NCBI GenBank assembly: GCA_035946955.1
Contig: DASYYE010000502.1
Coordinates: forward strand, 1-38,231
From: DASYYE01 sp035946955
Lineage (GTDB): Bacteria; Actinomycetota; Actinomycetes; Streptosporangiales; Streptosporangiaceae
DNA: 38,231 bases
Reading direction: 5' to 3'
Part shown: in pieces, positions 6,903-15,491 of the stretch
How positions within the stretch are numbered: position 1 is the first letter of the stretch
How the letters are laid out: every line of letters starts with the position of its first letter
Notes under the pieces: generated by a model
What the model was told of the DNA's origin: nothing
Databases searched by the model: none
The model's input: the letters and a program-made list of their open reading frames with translations, nothing else
Translations under genes and position numbers: made by a program

Positions 6903-9900
6903 TCAGGAGACGGTTGGCCCCACCGGCACGTGGAGGCCCACAGACAGAGAAAGCGCGGGAAGGTCGTCATCTCCCCGTGCCTCCTTGACCAGGACCAGCG
7001 CCGCCTCCTCTATGGGATGGGACGCCCTGGTCGTGAAGGCGAAGAACGCTGGCGCACAGCCGGCTATTTCGGCCATCAGGAGTCTCACTTCGCTGCTGTC
7101 GGCTTTCCTGCTGGTCCGCGCGGCTCTCTTCCAGAGTTCGTTCACAAGGTCCGTGTAGAGGGGTATTGGCACGATGTTGCGGGCGGTCCGCAGCAGAGCG
7201 ACGGTCACCTTGACCGGGAAAGCCCGGGCGTCTTCGCGGAGCCGGAGCAGGAGTTGCCTGGCCAGAGGGAGGTTGCTCGTCATCGCTTCGATGAACCACT
7301 CGTAGAACCTCGCGCGGTCCTCAGGAGACGCATCACGGGTGTAGTCGAGGTGGGCCAGCACGCAGGCCGACAGCACCAGTGCTCCGCCCGGCTGCTCGAT
7401 CCGCAGTTCGCCGCCTGCCGCGCGCAGGTATGGCACCGTCGGAAGCAGCAGCATGCTGGTGTGCCAGTCGGGGGTGAACGCGGCCTCCTTGAGGGCGACC
7501 CCTGCGCGGCTGAGCGGGTCGAGGGCTACGTCGAAGGGAATCACGTCAGCTGGCGCGGCCAGCATGTCATAGTCGGTGTCGCTGTGGAATGGCACTTCCG
7601 CGGACAGGATGATGCTGTCTGTGGGGGACACCGGGCTGCCGTTGTCGAGACCGATGACGACATCAACCATCCCCCCTGTCCTTTGCGCATTGACGCGCAG
7701 CGTCCTGGTGAGTCCTCTCCATTCGGCTGATGTGAGCCAGCCGCGCCACAGGTACCCAAGCTCACGCAACCGGGCGGCCGCAGCTTCCCTGCCGAACAGG
7801 TCGTGGCCGTGTGCCTCTCCGGTGAGGAGCACGAGCATGAGCAGGAGGCTGGCGGAGTACGTCGCGACGCGGCGGGGGATAGGTGCCTTCACTGGCTCAT
7901 AGCGCTGGAATGAGCGGCTGGCACGCGGATGGACCGCGGCGTCGAGCAGCACGGGGAGCAGTTGCTGGCACCGGGACTGCTCGTCCGCGGGGATCTGCTG
8001 CAGCAGGGCGTCGAGGAAGAAGATGACCGGATCGCGGGCGGTCGGGCAGGAAAACGAAAGTACCGCATGGAGGAAGCCGTCATCGAGCTCGGCCGCGCCA
8101 GCAGTGATTCCCTGGCGCCGTGCCTGTTCGAATGCTGTGAGGTCACGCAATGCCCGGACCGCCAGCCGTGCGACCAGGTACTCGCCGAACGTGGCGTGCA
8201 AGAACTCATAGCTGCGGACCCGGGTGTCCCGGGCCTGGGCCTCAGACCTGTGGACAAAGAAGAACCTGCCGGTGGCGCGCTGCGCGCGGCTCAGCGGCAT
8301 CCCCTCGCCGGAGTGTTCCGTGCCCGGCCGGGGGGACAGGATGCCCAGATCGTGGTCGAGTTCGGTCTCCGCGACTGACTGCCGGCCCCGGGCGAACATG
8401 GCCAGTGCCACCAGAGACAGCTGGTGCAGCTCGTCCTCGGCGAGCCGGGCCAGCTCCCCGGTGGGGAGTGCCCGGTTGGGCGGGTGCTTGCGGACCTCCC
8501 GGAGCGCGAAGTCCTTCAGCACCCCCTCATACAAAGCGACCTGGCTGAGCTGCCTGCTGCCGTGCTGCAAGACGTTGCTCGTGGCATCGAAGATGGCCAG
8601 CAACATCAGCAGCAGCGGCTGGCTCGCCAGCTCCCCATAAGACATGGCCACCTCGGCGGGCAGCGGCCGCAGGTTCCGCCGGGACAGCATCTCCTGGTTG
8701 TACTGCGCCCAGATGCCGAGCCAGCGGCCGACCTGCTCCCTGGAGAAGGGTTCCAGGCGCAGCGCCAGCGTCCCGGCGGGGAACCGGGCATGGTCAGCCA
8801 TCAGGGTGCGGCTGGTCACGATGACCGCCACCGGGTGGCCGATCTGCATCTGCCGCAGCTGGAAGTCGCGGACCTGCTCCAGGTAGTCGTACCGGTTCAC
8901 CCCAGACGCCTGGACCAGCTCATCGAAACCGTCCAGCATCACCACCGGCAGCGCACCCCCGGCCGCCTCGACCAGGTCCAGCCAGCTGACCCGCTCGCCG
9001 GGACTGCGGTACACAGTCTCCTCGATCTGCTCCTGCACCATCGACTCCGCGGCCACGTCGCGCAGTTCGACCCGGACCGGCAGGAAGTCTCCACCGGGCA
9101 GCCGGGCGGCCAGCACCTGGGTGAGTTTCGACTTTCCCGACCCTGGTTCCCCCAGCACGACCAGTGGCAGCCGGCATGCCTGCGGCGAGGTCAGGTACCC
9201 GGCCAGGAAGGCCGCGATATCAGCCACCTTCTCCCTGGTTTCCCAGTAAGCAGGCAGCGCGGGCGTATCGCCTGGCCGGACCTCGGCGACGCGGCACTCG
9301 GGGTTCAGGTACGCCGACCCAAGCGGCGGGAACACCACCTCATCTGCTTCCCTGCCTGCCCCGGCGATCGGCTGGTCCAAGGCGGCCCGGTACAGCTTGC
9401 GCAGATGCGCCAACGGCCGGTCACCCGGCCGGTAGATCGCCATCTCCGTGAGCAGCTCGCTCACTCGCGTAAGCCCCGTGCCGAGCGCGTGCAGCTCCGT
9501 CAGCCCGGCCCACACCGCGAACTCCCGGCTGTCAGCGGCCAGGTTGCGGTAAGCCTCGTCGTAGAGCTGAAGCGCCCTTGGTGCGGCCTCCTCGATGCCC
9601 GCGGACAACTGCCTTCGCTGCGTGTCGTTGAGCTCCTCCCACACCGACAGGCCCCCGACAAAGTTGGTGAGCTCATAGGACAGGCGGTTGTAGAAGGAAG
9701 CCAGGGCTTCCTGGGTCTGCGTGTAGGGGCGGTTGGGTTGCGGTACCGGTACAGATGACCGCAGCAGTAGATCGAGGAGTTCCGCGTAACTGCCGGGGAC
9801 CGCAGACTCAGCGGCCAGACCTGCCTGTTCTTCCCGGCTCAGCGCGATGCGCTCCAGCGGCACCGGCAGCTCGGTCTGGTCAAGCGCTTCGAAGTAGGAG

Positions 9901-10199
9901 GAGACCACCAGGACGGTGTGCGCCGCGATCAGCCGCTGCGACCTGTCGAACCGTGACAGGCCGCTGTACCATTCCGCGACCTGGCGGATGACCCGATGGC
10001 AATAGGGAACGACCTCGTTCTTGAGTTCCAGCAGGCTGACGGGGATCTCAGGCCCCATGCCTGTCGCAATGCCCGCCGCCACCCAGGCCGTCAGCCCGGC
10101 AGATGCAACTGCGTCAAGCCAGGTGACCAGGCGGCTCCTCGGCGAGCCGAGCACCTTCAGCGCGTCCCGGTAAGTCAGGCCATCATCCCCCACGCCCAC
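6903..10199 (-). CDS. NACHT-domain STAND NTPase with NNH7-type N-terminal helical domain
   Basis: About 1,098 residues from GTG 10199 (a second GTG is two codons in); the frame is open to 10448, but that part overlaps the next gene and is low in protein character. The N-terminal 300 residues are helical and resemble the streptomycete NACHT N-terminal helical domain (TYRDALKVLG near the start, SRFDRSQRLIAAHTVLVVSSYFEA split by a few residues, LPQPNRPY-like segment, GLSVWEEL). The NACHT ATPase has Walker A GEPGSGKS near residue 350, Walker B VVMLDGFDEL near 423, and sensor IVTSRTLMAD. A winged-helix/helical region (SYEFLHATFGEYLVARLAVRAL) follows. The last 350 residues contain one hydrophobic stretch (YSASLLLMLVLLTG) and no TPR, LRR or WD repeats that I can see. 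NACHT proteins are oligomerising sensors, several of them anti-phage. No separate effector domain is recognised. A role in defence is inference. Confidence 0.85.
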   Translation of the reverse strand: MGVGDDGLTYRDALKVLGSPRSRLVTWLDAVASAGLTAWVAAGIATGMGPEIPVSLLELKNEVVPYCHRVIRQVAEWYSGLSRFDRSQRLIAAHTVLVVSSYFEALDQTELPVPLERIALSREEQAGLAAESAVPGSYAELLDLLLRSSVPVPQPNRPYTQTQEALASFYNRLSYELTNFVGGLSVWEELNDTQRRQLSAGIEEAAPRALQLYDEAYRNLAADSREFAVWAGLTELHALGTGLTRVSELLTEMAIYRPGDRPLAHLRKLYRAALDQPIAGAGREADEVVFPPLGSAYLNPECRVAEVRPGDTPALPAYWETREKVADIAAFLAGYLTSPQACRLPLVVLGEPGSGKSKLTQVLAARLPGGDFLPVRVELRDVAAESMVQEQIEETVYRSPGERVSWLDLVEAAGGALPVVMLDGFDELVQASGVNRYDYLEQVRDFQLRQMQIGHPVAVIVTSRTLMADHARFPAGTLALRLEPFSREQVGRWLGIWAQYNQEMLSRRNLRPLPAEVAMSYGELASQPLLLMLLAIFDATSNVLQHGSRQLSQVALYEGVLKDFALREVRKHPPNRALPTGELARLAEDELHQLSLVALAMFARGRQSVAETELDHDLGILSPRPGTEHSGEGMPLSRAQRATGRFFFVHRSEAQARDTRVRSYEFLHATFGEYLVARLAVRALRDLTAFEQARRQGITAGAAELDDGFLHAVLSFSCPTARDPVIFFLDALLQQIPADEQSRCQQLLPVLLDAAVHPRASRSFQRYEPVKAPIPRRVATYSASLLLMLVLLTGEAHGHDLFGREAAAARLRELGYLWRGWLTSAEWRGLTRTLRVNAQRTGGMVDVVIGLDNGSPVSPTDSIILSAEVPFHSDTDYDMLAAPADVIPFDVALDPLSRAGVALKEAAFTPDWHTSMLLLPTVPYLRAAGGELRIEQPGGALVLSACVLAHLDYTRDASPEDRARFYEWFIEAMTSNLPLARQLLLRLREDARAFPVKVTVALLRTARNIVPIPLYTDLVNELWKRAARTSRKADSSEVRLLMAEIAGCAPAFFAFTTRASHPIEEAALVLVKEARGDDDLPALSLSVGLHVPVGPTVS

Positions 10200-10290
10200 G
10201 ATGGTCCCATTCCACCCGCCGTGCTGCCACCAACTCGGCGGCCACAGGGAACAGCCCCTGGACGGTGTTCGGGGTGTTGCTGGGGCGTGC

Positions 10291-13200
10291 TCAGCTTGGC
10301 TGCGACCCAGGTGTCGTGTAGACCGTGACGGTGCCGCTCTGGCTGGCCACGATGACCTCGCCGTTGACGATCGTCGGCTGGCTGTCGAGCGAGGTACCGT
10401 CGGTGGTCTCCCAGGCATGCGGGTCCGTGTCCGCAGGCTTCGAGCCAAGGATCGAGCCGTTCGCCATCACCGTGGTCACGAAGCCTTGCGCGGCGGCAAG
10501 GCCGACCACGGGAGCGCCGGCGGTGACGTTGAATTCCGTCGTTCCGGTGGCAGCATCCAGCACATGGACGTGCCCGGCCGCGTCGCCGATGGTGAGCTGG
10601 CCCTCATCGTCGACCGGGGTCGCGGTGATCGGAGAGCCGTCGGCGAACGTCCACGCCTGCGCGCCGGTGGTCTCGGCCAGGGCGTAGAGCGTGCCGTTCT
10701 GCGAGGCGGCGTACACGTTGCCCTGTCCGACGACCAGTGACGCGATGAAGGCGCCGAGCGACTTGACCGCCCACACCGTCGCGCCGGACACGCCCCTGAA
10801 GGCTTCGACCGTGCCGGCCGTGTCTGCGACGAACACGCGCCCGCTCACCGAGTCGACTGCGGGGGAGGTCTTTATCGGCGCGGCCATCTTCGTCTGCCAG
10901 ATCGTGTTGCCGGTCGTGGCGTCGAGTGCGGCCACCACTCCACTGTCGGAGACCACGTAGGCATTGTTGCCCGAGACCGTCGGCGAGCCTTCGAGTTCGC
11001 CGCCGATGGTCTTCGTCCAGGTGACGGCACCGGTGTCCTTGTTGAGCGCGGTCACCGTCCCGTCGGTGGAGGCGACCAGCACGAGGTCGTCCGGCAGCAC
11101 GAGCGCCGGCGTCGTGTCTACCAGAGCCTTGTCGGCGATCTGGTAGCTCCAGATGAGCATTCCGGTTCGGATGTCGACGTCGAACACCTCGCCGGTCTGG
11201 TCGACGAAGTAGCCCTCGCCGTCGTGCACGATCACCGAGCTGGTGATCGGTGCACCGGCGTTGAAGGACCAGGCCGTGGCCAGATACGTGCCCGGGCTGA
11301 CCGATAGATGCCTGAGGAATACCTTGTCGTTGGGATCAGTGCCCTGGTGGCTGGCGTTGCCGCCGTACTGCGACCAGCCGTTGGCCACGTAGACCGGCGC
11401 CGCGCCCACATCGCCTGAGGTGGCGCCGGTGGCCAGGATCGTGGCCGGCCCGAAGGCGTCTGGGGTGGGCACGGTCACGCTGGTCGAGGGAAGCGCGCCG
11501 GTGCTGGTGGCGGTCACCGTCGCCAGGGTCTTCGCATCCAACGTGATCGTAACCGGCTCACTCGCCTTGAAGCCGCTGCCGCTGACCGTCACGGGAGTGC
11601 CCGGGACGACGAATCCGGCGGAGGCCGTCAGCATCGTCGCGGTGCTGCTCGCCTTGACCGTGAACGAGGAAATCGCCTTGGTGGTGGCGGACAGCCCGAT
11701 CGACTGGTCGGCCGTACCGCCGGAACTCGCGCTGGCGAAGGCCTCGAAGCTGCCGCCCGAGCCCGGTACCGGGAACAGTGCGGACCAGGTGGTGCTGGTC
11801 TTGCCGGGGTCGGCCAGGGTGGCGGGGTTCGGGTAGGGCGCTACCGTCCACGACTTGCTCACACCGTCCCACCATTCGCCCGCGGAGCCGTCGCGCTGGA
11901 TGTAGAGGTCCACGCCGGTGATCGCGGCGCTGCCTGTGGCGGTGCCGGAAACCTTCAGCGAACCGTTCGGGTTCCCCGTGGAGGACCCGGAGGCCGGGGA
12001 GGTGATCGCAGTCCTGGGAGCGGTCACGGCGGAGGCGCCGGGGGCGAAGTCGTAGAGGAATCCGCTACCGGAGATGTCCAGCACGTTGCCGGACACTTCG
12101 GCCGGCGACGATGCCGAGAACGCCCCGGTCTGGTAGGTGTACATCTGCGTGCCAGTGGCCAGGTTGAGCAGCGTGAACTGGCCGAGTTCGTTGGTGGCGG
12201 CGACGACCTGGCTGCCTGTTGGCCCGATGATCGCGGGCGCGCCGTCCACAACCCCGCCGGCGCCGAAGGACCGGTACCAGTTCTTCGCGCCGGTCACCGC
12301 GTTCAGGCTCCAGACGCCGCCGTTGTCGCCGAACACGAGTGTGTTCCCGGTCAGCGCGGCGGTATCCAGTGAGCCGGTCGGGTTCAGACCGGTCTGAGCG
12401 CCGAAGTCGTACTGCCAGATCAGTACCCCAGTTGCGAGATTGAGCGCGTACATGATCCCGTGCTTGCTGGCGACGTAGACGACGCCGTCGGCGAACCCGT
12501 TGTTTCCGGGCGGCGAGACCGTCAGACCCGCACCCACGTCATCGCTCCGCAGCGGGTTCGCGACCGCGAATCGCCAGACGGTCGCGCCAGTGATCGCGTT
12601 GACCGCATAGACCGCGGAATCGGGATCAGCGGTGCCGAAGAAGAGCAGCCCGGTGCCCGAGGCGTTGACCCCGTAGCTCAGGAAGTCCCAGGTGCCGCCG
12701 CTGCCGGCCTTCGGCTCGGGGGTCACGCTGAATAGCACCGTGCAGTCCGACGCGGTGACCGCGGTGATCGGGCCGTTGTCGGTTCCGATGTCGTTCTCGC
12801 CGAAGTAGACGGTCTGCTTGCCACCGGGCGGGGTGGCAATCACCGGGGAGGCGTTCGTCCCCTCCGCGATGTTGTTCGCGATGTTCGCCGAGCACTCCGT
12901 GGCGCCGGTGGCGGCGTTCAGCTTGTACGCCCGCCCCCCGGTGCTCGGCGCGACCCAGACGTCCGAACCGCTCACCAGCGCGGTGGAGCGGATCTCGCCG
13001 CCCAGGTCCACCGACCACACCGGCGCCCCCGTGGCCTGGTCGTACGCGGTGAAATAGCCGGCCTCGTTGCCGACGTAAACGAGCGTCTTCTGCAGCGTCG
13101 CGTTCCACGCGGCCACTGGAGAGTCGAGTATCTCCTTGCCCGTATACGTCATCCATTTGACGCCGAAGGAGGCGGCGTTCGCGGTGCTGATGGACGGGTC

Positions 13201-13443
13201 CGCCGACACGCCGGTCAGCGAAGGGTTCTGATGCGCCTCGGGCCATTGATAGGTGGGTGCCTGAGCCCTAACCTTGGCCACCGGCGCGGGCGGCACGCTC
13301 GCAGCCGAAGCCGCCGCAGCCACACCGGTGCCGACCAGGCTGAGGGCCGTGACGCCGCAGGTGACCAGGGCTGGGGCGGTGAACCTGCCCCATCTGTTAC
13401 TCGTACGTAGACCCTGGGGTCTTAGGTTTCTTATCCCGTGCAA
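10291..13443 (-). CDS. Exported multi-domain PQQ-like beta-propeller / Ig-like protein
   Basis: About 1,050 residues from a proposed TTG at 13443 with GGGGAG ten bases upstream. The frame is open to 13683, but that extra part does not look protein-like. The signal peptide is FTAPALVTCGVTALSLVGTG with a cut near AAAASAAS. A first propeller (about 60-480) has blades with PQQ-like turns such as YDQATGAPVWSVDLGG, VNAITGATVWRFA and LNLATGVLIWQYDFGA. A middle section (about 490-700) has Ig-like segments (VSGTATGSAAITGVDLYI; PGTPVTVSGSGFKASEPVTI). A second propeller (about 720-1040) has blades LNKDTGAVTWTKTIGG, LDATTGNTIWQTKMAA and LAETTGAQAWTFADG. No catalytic dehydrogenase residues are recognised, so a scaffold or binding role is more likely than enzymatic PQQ use. 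It lies 91 bases upstream of the NACHT gene on the same strand. Confidence 0.85.
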   Translation of the reverse strand: MHGIRNLRPQGLRTSNRWGRFTAPALVTCGVTALSLVGTGVAAAASAASVPPAPVAKVRAQAPTYQWPEAHQNPSLTGVSADPSISTANAASFGVKWMTYTGKEILDSPVAAWNATLQKTLVYVGNEAGYFTAYDQATGAPVWSVDLGGEIRSTALVSGSDVWVAPSTGGRAYKLNAATGATECSANIANNIAEGTNASPVIATPPGGKQTVYFGENDIGTDNGPITAVTASDCTVLFSVTPEPKAGSGGTWDFLSYGVNASGTGLLFFGTADPDSAVYAVNAITGATVWRFAVANPLRSDDVGAGLTVSPPGNNGFADGVVYVASKHGIMYALNLATGVLIWQYDFGAQTGLNPTGSLDTAALTGNTLVFGDNGGVWSLNAVTGAKNWYRSFGAGGVVDGAPAIIGPTGSQVVAATNELGQFTLLNLATGTQMYTYQTGAFSASSPAEVSGNVLDISGSGFLYDFAPGASAVTAPRTAITSPASGSSTGNPNGSLKVSGTATGSAAITGVDLYIQRDGSAGEWWDGVSKSWTVAPYPNPATLADPGKTSTTWSALFPVPGSGGSFEAFASASSGGTADQSIGLSATTKAISSFTVKASSTATMLTASAGFVVPGTPVTVSGSGFKASEPVTITLDAKTLATVTATSTGALPSTSVTVPTPDAFGPATILATGATSGDVGAAPVYVANGWSQYGGNASHQGTDPNDKVFLRHLSVSPGTYLATAWSFNAGAPITSSVIVHDGEGYFVDQTGEVFDVDIRTGMLIWSYQIADKALVDTTPALVLPDDLVLVASTDGTVTALNKDTGAVTWTKTIGGELEGSPTVSGNNAYVVSDSGVVAALDATTGNTIWQTKMAAPIKTSPAVDSVSGRVFVADTAGTVEAFRGVSGATVWAVKSLGAFIASLVVGQGNVYAASQNGTLYALAETTGAQAWTFADGSPITATPVDDEGQLTIGDAAGHVHVLDAATGTTEFNVTAGAPVVGLAAAQGFVTTVMANGSILGSKPADTDPHAWETTDGTSLDSQPTIVNGEVIVASQSGTVTVYTTPGSQPS

Positions 13444-13768
13444 GGTTGGCACGCTCCCCGTTAACAATCGACACGTGGGGCATCTGACTAAGCCCCTTGG
13501 GAATTGTGCCATCCGTGAGTTGCCGAATGGCCTGCGCCAGCCAGGAAAAGACCAACACGCTGGGATGATTTGCCCGGCCCGTTGCGTGCCCTTGGCTGAC
13601 GACGTGTGTGAGGAAAGATATGGTCGCGACTTTGCTCTCGCAATGGATAAGGCGGCTTCGCAATCCCGCCATGTCGTGGACACGACAACTGCTGGGTCAT
13701 CGTGGCGGGCACGCTCCGCCTGCCTGCTCGGCTACGATCTCCCGCCCTGGACCTAGCCAGAACGAGGG
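13444..13768. other. Gene-free stretch upstream of the large propeller gene
   Basis: Lower GC than its surroundings and open in several frames, but none has the codon bias or composition of a protein. It probably holds the promoter and leader of the propeller gene, which is transcribed leftward. I see no convincing -35/-10 pair. The extension of the propeller reading frame through it (to 13683) is rich in Arg, Ser and Cys and has no known motif. Confidence 0.4.
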
Positions 13769-13800
13769 AAGGCCCTCTCCCAAACCTGGGAGAGGGCCTT
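13769..13800 (-). terminator. Perfect 14-bp stem-loop downstream of tRNA-Thr
   Basis: AAGGCCCTCTCCCA (13769-13782), loop AACC, and TGGGAGAGGGCCTT (13787-13800) form an uninterrupted 14-bp stem with a four-base loop. It starts nine bases beyond the 3' end of the tRNA on the minus strand, the right place for its terminator. There is no strong U-tract, which is usual for actinobacterial terminators. Confidence 0.8.
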
Positions 13801-13808
13801 CACCTGGG

Positions 13809-13881
13809 AGCCCCCTTACGGAATCGAACCGTAGACCTTTTCCTTACCATGGAAACGCTCTGCCGACTGAGCTAAGGGGGC
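13809..13881 (-). tRNA. tRNA-Thr (anticodon GGT)
   Basis: Reading the minus strand from 13881: acceptor GCCCCCT, D-arm GCTC AGTCGGCA GAGC, and anticodon stem TTTCC / GGAAA enclosing the loop ATGGTAA with anticodon GGT at positions 34-36. The variable loop is AAGGTC, the T-arm is TACGG TTCGATT CCGTA, and the acceptor 3' strand is AGGGGGC with discriminator T. All stems pair fully. It decodes ACC and ACU threonine codons. CCA is not encoded. It is 73 bases long with no intron. Confidence 0.97.
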
Positions 13882-13941
13882 CTGCGTACCTGCCTGCTGT
13901 CACCCGCCTGGGAGGCACCTGGCTCGTACACGCGCGAAGCG

Positions 13942-13968
13942 AGCATACACGCCTGCGGGCAGTGTCAC
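13942..13968 (-). promoter_or_regulatory. Possible tRNA-Thr promoter
   Basis: On the minus strand GTGACA (13968-13963) and TATGCT (13947-13942) are separated by 15 bases, a shorter spacing than ideal. Transcription would start about 50 bases upstream of the tRNA. Weak evidence, based on position and hexamer likeness only. Confidence 0.3.
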
Positions 13969-14230
13969 GCACCGGCCATGCCTTCACCGCCGGACCCTGT
14001 GCGGAAACCCCATTTACCCGAACAAGCCGGACAAAACCAAGATCACATCCTAGGCTGGGGTGCTACGCCACGGCTGGCAGGAGGTTCCGCCACCGCACCC
14101 GCAGGTGCCCTCCCCGCAGGTGTCGGGCCCCGGACCCACCGTGTGCTGTTCCACGCTGTGCACGGCACGCACGCGCAGCGTGCCGCAGCCGCATTGCCCT
14201 GCCTGCCTTCCCCAATGACGAGGAGGGACG
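13969..14230. other. Intergenic stretch between the tRNA promoter region and the expansin-like gene
   Basis: Together with 13882-13968 this makes about 350 bases without a gene. It holds the leader of the secreted protein gene, including AGGAGG at 14221-14226. A short dyad, ACGCTG with CAGCGT, lies about 14151-14182. I see no ORF with coding character. Confidence 0.4.
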
Positions 14231-14689
14231 ATGCGCAAAACCCCCGCTACCAGACGCTCGCTGTCCATGGTGCTGCTCGCCGCCGCAGCGGCGTCCGTTG
14301 CGCTGATCAGCAGCGCGACGGCATCGACCGGCATCCCGATCGGCCGGCCCATGAAGGGCAGCATGACGTTCTACAACAACGCTGGCTTCGGTGCGTGCGG
14401 GACGCAGATCAACGCAGCCACCCAGATGCTGGTCGCGGTCTCCCACGCGTGGTGGACCACGCCGAACCCGAACAACGACCCGCTGTGCACGGGCATCTCC
14501 GTGCGGGTGACCTGGAAAGGCCACACCATCACCGTCCCGGTCGAGGACAAGTGTCCCTCGTGCACGGCCACCCACATCGACCTGAGCGAACCCGCGTTCA
14601 AGAAGCTCGCGCCGCTGAGTGTCGGCATCGTGCGTGGCATCACCTGGAAGTTCGTCAACTCCAGCGGTCAGGCGATCGGGAACTCATAA
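14231..14689 (+). CDS. Secreted double-psi beta-barrel (RlpA/expansin-like) protein
   Basis: 152 residues, ATG 14231 with AGGAGG five bases upstream. Residues 1-32 form a signal peptide (RRSLSMVLLAAAAASVALISS, cut near ATAS). The mature 120 residues are a single DPBB domain: GSMTFYNNAGFGACGTQIN at the start, MLVAVSHAWW in the middle, then ISVRVTWKGHTITVPVEDKC and CPSCTATHIDLSEPAFKKLA, ending in GITWKFV. The HxDLS motif with the preceding VEDKCPSC is diagnostic of the expansin/barwin/RlpA superfamily. Four Cys are arranged as expected for two disulphides. It resembles small fungal and plant-type secreted DPBB proteins more than lytic transglycosylase RlpA. A role in loosening cell-wall or plant polysaccharide is possible but unproven. 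Confidence 0.88.
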   Translation: MRKTPATRRSLSMVLLAAAAASVALISSATASTGIPIGRPMKGSMTFYNNAGFGACGTQINAATQMLVAVSHAWWTTPNPNNDPLCTGISVRVTWKGHTITVPVEDKCPSCTATHIDLSEPAFKKLAPLSVGIVRGITWKFVNSSGQAIGNS

Positions 14690-14707
14690 ACGGCTCCCTG
14701 CGCGGCC

Positions 14708-15358
14708 TCAGGAACTGCCAGCCCCTGGCTTGACGACCGTGACGCTCAGTATGTGCGTGCGGGTTCTGGCACAGGCTGTCGACTTGTAGGCCAGGTAGAC
14801 AGGTGTCGTCTGGTTCGGCGGATAGATCTGGAGGTAGTTGGCCGCGACCGGATGACACTGGGAGGGTGAGTAGTTGCCTGCGTCGACGATCCGCAGGACG
14901 GCGTTGGCGACCTGCCCAGGCGCAAGGGTGACCAGTTGCCGCGGGGTGGTGGGATCCTCGTCGGCCGCTGCACCGACCTGCTTCACGGGGCTGGTCGGTG
15001 GGTTGCCCTTCGCCTGGGCCACACCCGGGTACCCGTACAGTGTGCAACTCGAGTTGCCGATGTTCTTGAAGACGATCACCTGGTAGCTGCTGCCAGCGGC
15101 CCCTTGCGCCACACCTGGCGAGAGTTGCAGGTCACGGGTTGCACAGGAGCCCGGGCCAGCCGCCGCCGGTGAGGTGGCACCGCCCGCAGGGGGGTTCGTG
15201 GCGGCTGGGGTGGACGGGGTCGCTGCCGGGTTGGTCGGCGGGTTGGCCGACGGAGCCGACGGCCCTCCGGCGGTGCCACAGGCCGTAGCCCCCGCCCCGA
15301 CGCAGCTCAGCGCAGCGATGGTCAGCGCTGTCCGCGCGGCTCGGCGAGTCGGAATCAT
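14708..15358 (-). CDS. DUF4232-type lipoprotein
   Basis: 216 residues. An N-terminal export signal ends in a lipobox-like sequence (GAGATAC at about residues 21-27), so it is probably lipid-anchored at Cys27. A Pro/Ala/Thr linker (about 30-70) follows, then a C-terminal beta-sandwich domain of about 140 residues matching the DUF4232 pattern: SCATRDLQLSPG, the strand SSYQVIVFKNIGNSSCTLYGYPGV, then VTLAPGQVANAVLRI and YLQIYPPNQTTPV, with conserved Cys. Function is unknown; such lipoproteins are abundant in streptomycetes and relatives. It converges with the DPBB protein gene with an 18-base gap. Confidence 0.88.
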   Translation of the reverse strand: MIPTRRAARTALTIAALSCVGAGATACGTAGGPSAPSANPPTNPAATPSTPAATNPPAGGATSPAAAGPGSCATRDLQLSPGVAQGAAGSSYQVIVFKNIGNSSCTLYGYPGVAQAKGNPPTSPVKQVGAAADEDPTTPRQLVTLAPGQVANAVLRIVDAGNYSPSQCHPVAANYLQIYPPNQTTPVYLAYKSTACARTRTHILSVTVVKPGAGSS

Positions 15359-15491
15359 GTGTGGTGACCCCTTCTGTCCAGGACGGCCCCATAGCCATCT
15401 GCCCTTAGGACGTCATTTCAGCCACCGCGGTTGGCGCAAGGAGCGTCGGCTTGGACACGGTTTCGTCACGGCGTCTCCACGTCATGCCCGG

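Noticed and set aside
10200..10448. N-terminal extension of the NACHT gene
   Set aside because: Overlaps the 3' end of the propeller gene and is Arg/Ser-rich with no helical-domain similarity; the GTG at 10199 fits the domain start.
13444..13683. N-terminal extension of the large propeller protein
   Set aside because: It would place the signal peptide far from the N-terminus; no ribosome site and poor protein character.
13809..13881. tRNA-Thr as an integration site
   Set aside because: No integrase gene and no direct repeat of the tRNA 3' end seen within the window.
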